This document shows positions 1 through 4,826 of a DNA stretch of 7,037 bases, one piece after another (position 1 is the stretch's first letter; every line of letters begins with the position of its first letter). The notes under the pieces are model-generated. The model was not told where the DNA came from, searched no databases, and saw only the letters and a list, made by a program, of their open reading frames with translations. A program made the translations under genes and the position numbers. The stretch lies in the NCBI GenBank assembly GCA_022711695.1, contig JAKLEJ010000183.1:1-7037 (forward strand), read 5' to 3'. The DNA comes from Verrucomicrobiota bacterium. Its GTDB lineage: Bacteria > Verrucomicrobiota > Verrucomicrobiia > Limisphaerales > JACRJZ01.

Positions 1-2
1 CA

Positions 3-116
3 GGGGCGCCTTTGCGGGACGTTTCGCCCGAGTTTCCGCTCGACTACATCCACGAGCCCTTCCATTACGGTCTGCGGCCCGGTCAGGGCATCGTGCTGGT
101 GACCTCGCGCGACTGA
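3..116 (+). CDS. 3' end of an unidentified protein (partial)
   Basis: Frame 3 is open from the window edge to a TGA at 114-116 and gives 37 C-terminal residues ending GQGIVLVTSRD. The codons are rich in G/C at the third position (gac gtt tcg ccc gag ttt ccg ctc gac tac), as expected of a real gene here, whereas frame 1 stops at the TGA at 100-102. The fragment has aromatic and proline residues (DYIHEPFHYGLRPGQG) and then a hydrophobic beta-strand-like end. I do not recognise the family, and too little is present to assign a function. It lies upstream of and on the same strand as the gene at 230, 113 bases away, with a hairpin between them, so the two are probably not tightly coupled. Confidence 0.6.
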   Translation, partial: GAPLRDVSPEFPLDYIHEPFHYGLRPGQGIVLVTSRD

Positions 117-119
117 CGG

Positions 120-169
120 CCTTGCCGATCCGGAGGCCGACGGCCAACGCCGGCGTCGGCAGGCCAAGG
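120..169 (+). terminator. Compound GC-rich hairpin, possible terminator
   Basis: Four bases after the stop at 116 there is a two-part inverted repeat. The outer stem pairs CCTTGCC (120-126) with GGCCAAGG (162-169), with one bulged base. The inner stem pairs GCCGACG (136-142) with CGTCGGC (154-160) perfectly, around an 11-base loop. No T-run follows (the next bases are GGGGCGCC), so it is not a classical intrinsic terminator. Its place directly after a stop codon fits a 3'-end or transcript-stabilising structure. A chance GC-rich fold is the alternative. Confidence 0.35.
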
Positions 170-229
170 GGGCGCCGCCAATTTGCCCGCGCCACGGACC
201 GGGTCTCATGGTAGAGTGAGTGCAGTAAA

Positions 230-1507
230 ATGTTCCGGCTTGGCATCCTGCTCCTGGTGGCCGCCGCGGGAGAGTCTTCCGCCCGAATCGCCGTGGTGGT
301 CGCGGAAGGCGGGTCGGTGATGCGCGGCCACGTGCGGCTTGCGGAATCGGGTCTGGTGGTGGCGAACGCGGCGGAGGCGCTCTGCCGCCAACTGCCGCTC
401 AGCAACTTGGTCTGGGCGGTGTTCGATCCACCTTCCGGCGACGCAGAGCGGGCCGATACCAACGTCTGGCAGCAGGCCGACATCGGGCCGAGCCCGGCGC
501 CGGGCAGCGTCTTGCGGCAGGGCTCGCGCCTGGCCGTGCGCAGCTCCGGCCTGGGGCTCCGCGGCGGCACGGACGCGTTTCATTATGTCCACCAATCCGC
601 GGGTCCCGACGCGGAAATCGTGGCCCAGGTGGTCTCGACCCATCAGACCCATTCCCTGGCGCTGGCGGGGCTGATGATGCGCGAGGATCTCTCACCTTCG
701 GCCCGATATTTCGCCCTGGCGTTGACTCCCGAAGGGCTTGGGTTGACGGCGCGCAGGGAACAGACAGGCGGTCCGGTTCAGTTGCTGACGTTTCCCGCCG
801 GGGGGGCGCCCTGCTGGTTGAAGATCAAGCGCGAACCGGGCGGGTTTGTCGCGTATCACTCCCGGAATGGCGCCCAATGGCGTCTGGTGGGCAGAGCCGC
901 GCTGCCCCTGGCCCCGGTGCTTCAGGCCGGCCTGGCGGTCAGCAGCGGCGTCGGGGGGCGGCTGAATTCGACCACTTTCGATCACGCCCGGGTGGGGGTG
1001 GCCCTGGCTAACGAGGCGTTTCCTCCGCGCGCGGAGTTGGTGAGCGGCTCGGTCGTGGTGGGCCGGCCGGTGTCCGAAGAGGGGGGCTCCATTGGTTTTC
1101 GCTGGGGCCTGGAGTCGATGTCGGTCCCCGCGCGCAGCATCGCTCGCCTCCAATTCCAGTGGGCGCCACCGGCGTGGCTGGGACAACTGCCTCCGGATCA
1201 AAGCGGCGTCTGGCTGGCCAATGGGGACTTTTTGGAGGCCGAGTTTCGCGCGGTGGATTTCTCCCATCTGCGGGTCAGTTCGGTGCTCTACGGGTCCCGG
1301 AGCCTCGATCCGACCGGGGATGTATTGATGGTGACGCTTCAACGGGCCAGACCCAAGCCGGCACACTACGAGGTCACAACGGTCCACGGGGCCGTTTGGC
1401 GGGCGGAGAGCCTCGCCGCCGGCGACAATGAGCTAATTCTCCAGGAACCGGCCTTAGGCGCGGTGACGGTCCCCATCCACCACTTGGACACCATCCGACG
1501 GCTTTAG
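230..1507 (+). CDS. Putative exported protein with concanavalin-A-like domain and flanking beta repeats
   Basis: This gene encodes 425 residues. The ATG at 230 is the first in-frame start after a TAG at 212-214; the ribosome site is weak. Residues 1-18 (MFRLGILLLVAAAGESSA) look like a short signal peptide, so the product is probably exported. Residues about 84-256 resemble a concanavalin-A-like (DUF1349-like) sandwich domain common in Planctomycetes and Verrucomicrobiota. The recognisable steps are ADIGPSPAPGS, GGTDAFHYVHQ, AEIVAQV, LAGLMMRE, WLKIKREPGGFVAYHSRNG, QAGLAVSSG and a closing TTFDHARV. Around it are short units of similar form: a Gly-Ser/Gly-Asp turn, a strand, then 'lpL/vPaxxi-L'. 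They lie at about 28-65, 272-309, 330-370 and 386-425. No catalytic residues were recognised. A role in binding surface or extracellular carbohydrate is a guess from the fold. The 3' end overlaps the convergent membrane-protein gene by 4 bases. Confidence 0.88.
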   Translation: MFRLGILLLVAAAGESSARIAVVVAEGGSVMRGHVRLAESGLVVANAAEALCRQLPLSNLVWAVFDPPSGDAERADTNVWQQADIGPSPAPGSVLRQGSRLAVRSSGLGLRGGTDAFHYVHQSAGPDAEIVAQVVSTHQTHSLALAGLMMREDLSPSARYFALALTPEGLGLTARREQTGGPVQLLTFPAGGAPCWLKIKREPGGFVAYHSRNGAQWRLVGRAALPLAPVLQAGLAVSSGVGGRLNSTTFDHARVGVALANEAFPPRAELVSGSVVVGRPVSEEGGSIGFRWGLESMSVPARSIARLQFQWAPPAWLGQLPPDQSGVWLANGDFLEAEFRAVDFSHLRVSSVLYGSRSLDPTGDVLMVTLQRARPKPAHYEVTTVHGAVWRAESLAAGDNELILQEPALGAVTVPIHHLDTIRRL

Positions 1508-2598
1508 TCCGAGTGCGGCTTCTCGGGAGCGGCGGGTGCGGAAGCCTGCGCCGGCTTGGGGGCATGCTCGCGCCATTCCTGCAGGAGTCGGAAGCCGACT
1601 GCCAGCAGAGTCGGCCCCAGGAACACCCCGATGAACCCAAAGGCCAGCGCCCCTCCGATGACGCCGAAGAAGATCAGAATGAAGGGCATGCTGCTGCCTT
1701 GGCTGATCAGCCAGGGCCGTACGAAGTTGTCGATGCTGCTCACCCCCATGCCCCAGATGGCCATGAAGATGCCCCAGCCGACCGAGCCGTGGTTGAAGAG
1801 CCAGATCGTGGCCGGAATCCAGATCAGCGGAGGCCCCATGGGAATCACCGACAGGAAGAAGGTGAGGAAGCCCAGCAGCAGGGCGCCGGGCACCCCGGCG
1901 ATCAGGAAGCCGACGCCCGCCATTGCCGACTGCACAATGGCTGTGCCCAGGATGCCATAGACGACGCCCCGGACGGTGTTGCCGGCGACCTCCAGGAGAT
2001 GCTGGCCGCGCTCGGCGCCGATGCGCCGGACAGCCGAAGTGAGGTGCTCGGCCGCCGCCGCGCCATCCCGGAAGAGAAAGAACGCGATGAAAATGCTCAA
2101 GGCCAGTTCCAGCAAACCGCGGCCCAACGCCAGGCCGCCCTTCAACAACTGGCTGCTCACGGGTTCGATCACTTCCCGGGCCTTTTCGAGCAATTTGGCG
2201 CCGTCCCCGGCCAACTCCGTCCATTGTGCCGCAGCCGTTTGGCCTACCAGCGGCAGGCGTTTCAGCCATTCAGGGGCGCCCGGCGGCCCTTCATCGAACC
2301 AGCTCTTGGTGGCCGTGGAGAGTTCTTTGACGTTGTCCGCCATGGTCAGCCCGATGATCAGAAACGGGAGGAGGATCACCAGCACCATCCCCAGGGTCAT
2401 CAGGGCGGCGGCCAGGGTGCGGCGCCCCCCGAGCCACCCCAGCAGTCTCCGGTAGAGCGGCCAGGTCGAGAAGGTCAGCACCACCGCCCACAGGCCCGCC
2501 GACAGGAACGGCCGCATCACCAGGACACAGCCGGCCAGAAGGATGACCAGGACGGTCAGCCCGATGCGCGCCTCAAGGCGTTCGTTTGGTGGATTCAT
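1504..2598 (-). CDS. AI-2E family transporter (PerM/TqsA-like membrane protein)
   Basis: The product is a 364-residue polytopic inner-membrane protein of the AI-2E transporter family (PF01594). Hydrophobic segments lie near residues 12-28, 30-46, 62-84, 153-176, 212-252, 256-285 and 303-337. Between 85 and 150 is a long soluble stretch typical of the family. Family signatures seen are FFLFRDG (173-179), the IPMGPPLIWIP loop (252-262), SSIDNFVRPWLIS (287-299) and the closing GFIGVFLGPTLLAV (321-334). The tail is Pro/Ala-rich. The frame is open up to 2757, but I chose the ATG at 2598. It forms an ATGA overlap with the stop of the upstream gene, gives a normal family length, and the 53 residues before it are Arg/Pro-rich and unlike a membrane-protein N-terminus. 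Only some family members export autoinducer-2; others are antiporters or of unknown substrate, so the substrate is open. It is third in the operon and ends tail-to-tail with the + strand gene. Confidence 0.93.
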   Translation of the reverse strand: MNPPNERLEARIGLTVLVILLAGCVLVMRPFLSAGLWAVVLTFSTWPLYRRLLGWLGGRRTLAAALMTLGMVLVILLPFLIIGLTMADNVKELSTATKSWFDEGPPGAPEWLKRLPLVGQTAAAQWTELAGDGAKLLEKAREVIEPVSSQLLKGGLALGRGLLELALSIFIAFFLFRDGAAAAEHLTSAVRRIGAERGQHLLEVAGNTVRGVVYGILGTAIVQSAMAGVGFLIAGVPGALLLGFLTFFLSVIPMGPPLIWIPATIWLFNHGSVGWGIFMAIWGMGVSSIDNFVRPWLISQGSSMPFILIFFGVIGGALAFGFIGVFLGPTLLAVGFRLLQEWREHAPKPAQASAPAAPEKPHSD

Positions 2599-3338
2599 GG
2601 GTTCGATGTTTTCCGGACAACGCGATATCTCAGGAACAACTCGGCGCCGGACCGGCGCATCGACACTCGCTCCAGGCGTGCGGCCGCGCTCAGGCTCCGG
2701 AAGCCTCGGCCGTCCGCCAGGGTGGGCGCGCTCCGTCCGCCCAGGATCAGAGGACAAACCGTCACAAAAACCTCATCGACCAGGCCGGCTCGGAACAGGG
2801 CTTCGTTCACCTGTCCTCCGCCTTCGCAAAGCAACCGTTTCACCTTCCAGTTGGCGTGAAGCTTCCGCAGGGCTTTGGGAAAGTCAATCTCCCGGCTTCC
2901 AGCCACGACAACCGCGTCGGCCAGCTTCTTGAGTCTGCGCAGCCGTGCTGCCGGGACGCGCCGCGTGGTCAGGATCAAAATGGGCGAGAACCGGTGCCGG
3001 AAGACTTCGGCTTTGGGGCTGATGGAGCCCGAGCCGCTCACAATCACCCTCAGCGGGTGCGGCGCCAGGCGGCGGCGGGCCCGCAGACGCTCGTAGCGCG
3101 GCCCGCCGTTGCCGAGAACGACCGGGTAGAGGTCCGCCGTGCGGGCCCCGCATAGCACCGCGTCGGCGCGAGCCCGCAATTCATGGAGCAGCGCCGTATC
3201 CCGGGGGCTGCCAAAGGGCTGGTATTGCCGGGTGGCGGGGGCCAGTTTGCCATCGGCCGACATCGCCGCATTCAGGAAGACAAAGGGCCGCGCGGCGTTT
3301 CTTCGGCCGGCCTGATCGCGGCGGCGGGCGGGTCTCAT
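2595..3338 (-). CDS. RibD C-terminal-type reductase (dihydrofolate reductase-like fold)
   Basis: The 247-residue product matches the RibD C-terminal domain family (PF01872). In riboflavin synthesis this family reduces the ribosylamino-pyrimidine 5'-phosphate intermediate using NAD(P)H. Motifs seen: FLNAAMSADGKLA (21-33) at the start of the fold, LRARADAVLCGARTADL (54-70), LRVIVSGSGSI (96-106), LLCEGGGQVNEALFRAGLVDE (169-189) and VCPLILGG (194-201). There is no N-terminal deaminase domain, so this is a stand-alone reductase rather than full RibD. The first 17 residues are very basic and lie outside the domain. The ATG at 3338 overlaps the queA stop as ATGA, and this gene's own stop overlaps the next start in the same way, so both ends are well fixed. 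Whether it serves riboflavin synthesis or another pteridine-like substrate cannot be told, because no other rib gene is present. Confidence 0.92.
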   Translation of the reverse strand: MRPARRRDQAGRRNAARPFVFLNAAMSADGKLAPATRQYQPFGSPRDTALLHELRARADAVLCGARTADLYPVVLGNGGPRYERLRARRRLAPHPLRVIVSGSGSISPKAEVFRHRFSPILILTTRRVPAARLRRLKKLADAVVVAGSREIDFPKALRKLHANWKVKRLLCEGGGQVNEALFRAGLVDEVFVTVCPLILGGRSAPTLADGRGFRSLSAAARLERVSMRRSGAELFLRYRVVRKTSNP

Positions 3339-4423
3339 AGGATGAGCATGGCGTCGCCGTAGCTGAAGAAGCGGTAGCGCCTCCGGACGGCTTCGCCGTA
3401 GGCGGCCAACATGGCCTCGCGTCCGCGCTCCTCGCCGGGACTCGCCAGGGCGCTGACCAGCATCAGCAGGGTGGAGCAGGGGAGATGAAAGTTGGTCACC
3501 AGCCCGTCCACAAAACCGAACTTGCAGGGCGGGCGGATGAAGATGCGGGTGCGGCCTTCGCCGGGCTCAATGCGGCCCTCGTGCCTGGCGGCCAGGGTTT
3601 CCAGAACCCGCACCGACGTGGTGCCCACGGCAATGACGCGGCGGCCTGCCGCGCGGGCGGCGTTCAAGGCGGCAGCGGCCTCCGCGCTCACGTGAAAGCG
3701 TTCTTCGTGCATCGTGTGCTCATCAAGGCGTTCGGTTTTCACGGGGGCGAACGTGCCTAACCCCACGTGAAGGGTGACGGGCACGACGGCGACCCCCCGG
3801 GCGCCGAGCGCTTCCATAAAGGCCTGGGTGAAGTGAAGCCCGGCCGTGGGCGCGGCGACCGATCCTTCCGGGCGGGCATACACGGTCTGGTAACGTTCAC
3901 GATCGTCCGGCCGCAGGTTTGGGCTGGGCCGGTTGATGTAGGGAGGCAGCGGGGTTTCCCCCAGCCGCTCCAGGCAGGTGTTGATGAGAGCCGGGCCGGA
4001 AAAAAGCAGGCGGCGATGCCCCTTGGCGTTGAGGCCGATCACACGCGCGACAGGCGGCGCCGGCGCGGGCGTGGCGTCGGGATTTGGCGCTTTGAGGCGG
4101 ATTTCCGTGCCGAGCCGGGCCCGCTTGCCGGGGCGCATCAGCGCCCACCAATCGTTGGGGCCGTTTTCTTCCAGAAGCAGAATCTCGAACTCGCCGCCGC
4201 TGCGGGCGTTCACTCCCCGCAGGCGCGCGGGGATGACCTTCGAGTTGTTCACCACCAGCACATCTCCCGCCCGCAGATAGTCCGCCAGGTCGGGAAAAAG
4301 CCGATGTTCGAGCGGCGAACCGTCGCGGTGAAAGACCAGGAGGCGCGAAGCCTCGCGTCGGGCTGCCGGCTCCTGCGCGATCAGTTCCTCGGGCAGGTCG
4401 TAATGGAAATCCGCTGTTCGCAC
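3335..4423 (-). CDS. queA: S-adenosylmethionine:tRNA ribosyltransferase-isomerase (QueA)
   Basis: QueA moves the ribosyl part of S-adenosylmethionine onto 7-aminomethyl-7-deazaguanine at the wobble position of GUN-anticodon tRNAs, making epoxyqueuosine. It is cytoplasmic. The 362-residue product covers the family from end to end: TADFHYDLPEELIAQ (3-17), DVLVVNNSKVIPARL (54-68), GGEFEILLL (76-84), TPLPPYINR (157-165), GSVAAPTAGLHF (187-198), HVGLGTFAPVKT (219-230) with EHTMHEE (235-241), VGTTSVRVLE (266-275), VDGLVTNFHLP (305-315) and FFSYGDAMLIL (352-362). I chose the GTG at 4423 because it sits where most QueA proteins have their first Met (VRTADF for MKTADF). The frame continues to a TTG at 4519, but those 32 extra residues look unlike QueA. 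An AAAGGG lies about 12 bases before the GTG, which is a long spacing. It is first gene of the three-gene unit. Confidence 0.96.
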   Translation of the reverse strand: MRTADFHYDLPEELIAQEPAARREASRLLVFHRDGSPLEHRLFPDLADYLRAGDVLVVNNSKVIPARLRGVNARSGGEFEILLLEENGPNDWWALMRPGKRARLGTEIRLKAPNPDATPAPAPPVARVIGLNAKGHRRLLFSGPALINTCLERLGETPLPPYINRPSPNLRPDDRERYQTVYARPEGSVAAPTAGLHFTQAFMEALGARGVAVVPVTLHVGLGTFAPVKTERLDEHTMHEERFHVSAEAAAALNAARAAGRRVIAVGTTSVRVLETLAARHEGRIEPGEGRTRIFIRPPCKFGFVDGLVTNFHLPCSTLLMLVSALASPGEERGREAMLAAYGEAVRRRYRFFSYGDAMLIL

Positions 4424-4581
4424 CGCCGCTGATTTACCCTTTTGCAGCCCATAAACCAAGGGAAACTGCGTGATACCCCCGTGCCCCAAATCCTCGCCTC
4501 GGCGCTTCCGCTTGGACAACCGGTTTGGCGACGGGCTGCTGCCTGAGGCTCCCCTGCGGGCGCCCGCGGCTTCGAAAACGT
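4424..4581. other. queA leader / intergenic stretch, no firm feature
   Basis: These bases precede the chosen queA start. On the - strand they contain TTGGTT and TAAATC separated by 17 bases, a loose sigma-70-like match. It would place transcription at the GTG itself, so I do not call it a promoter. The preQ1 riboswitch pattern (C-rich loop with an A-rich tail) is not visible. The + strand frame that runs through here is rich in Cys, Arg and Leu and does not look coding until about 4580. Confidence 0.4.
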
Positions 4582-4794
4582 GAAGACTTCACCGCGCCGT
4601 TCGTGGGCCGCATCGGCCTCGGCTGGGCACTGTGGCGGAACGACACTGCCGTCTTCGCCGGCGACGAGGCGGCGCCATTCATCCCAATGATCTATCGCGG
4701 CGGCCCCACGAGCTATGGCCGGGGCAGACCCAGCGCCACCTGCGCGCGCGCGAATGCGCTTTACGAGTTGTGCCCGCGCAGGAGCCGATGCTGA
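4582..4794 (+). pseudogene. Coding-like remnant of an unidentified + strand gene
   Basis: On the + strand this frame reads EDFTAPFVGRIGLGWALW, then TAVFAGDEAAPFIPMIYRGG and PTSYGRG, and ends at a TGA (4792-4794). Third codon positions are almost all G or C over the first 50 codons (gac ttc acc gcg ccg ttc gtg ggc cgc atc ggc ctc), and the residues are a balanced protein-like mix, unlike the antisense shadows elsewhere in the window. There is no good start: the only upstream initiator is a TTG at 4525 after a Cys/Arg-rich lead. The end (CPRRSRC) also looks out of register. The likeliest reading is the interior of a larger gene whose ends have been lost or frameshifted. The composition suggests a secreted carbohydrate-active protein, but I cannot name the family. 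It points tail-to-tail at the neighbouring beta-helix gene. Chance GC-driven coding bias is the alternative. Confidence 0.35.
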
Positions 4795-4826
4795 TTCAGT
4801 GATGCGGAATGAGCGGGCGCGTTTGG

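Noticed and set aside
692..1387. A 231-codon open frame on the - strand
   Set aside because: It is antisense to the concanavalin-A-like domain gene, with an Arg/Pro/Gln-rich product and no motif.
2599..2757. A 53-residue N-terminal extension of the AI-2E family protein
   Set aside because: The extension lies wholly inside the upstream reductase gene, is Arg/Pro-rich, and would precede a normal family N-terminus. The ATGA overlap at 2595-2598 fixes the start better.
1513..2859. A 448-codon open frame on the + strand
   Set aside because: It is antisense to the membrane-protein and reductase genes. Its product is rich in Gln, Asp, Pro, His and Arg, as expected when hydrophobic codons are read backwards, and it shows no family motif.
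4424..4475. A preQ1 riboswitch or a promoter in front of queA
   Set aside because: No preQ1 aptamer pattern was found. The TTGGTT-17-TAAATC pair is a weak match and would place the transcript start on the start codon.
4424..4519. A 32-residue N-terminal extension of QueA from a TTG
   Set aside because: The extra residues (MSKRKRRGEDLG...) have no counterpart in QueA, and the GTG at 4423 falls where the family normally starts.
4741..4752. Alternating GC run (possible Z-DNA)
   Set aside because: It is a single short tract within the coding-like remnant and is expected occasionally in GC-rich DNA.
4772..4818. An inverted repeat GCCCGC/GCGGGC after the beta-helix gene
   Set aside because: It is only six base pairs with a loop of about 35 bases and no T-run; such pairs are frequent by chance at this GC content.
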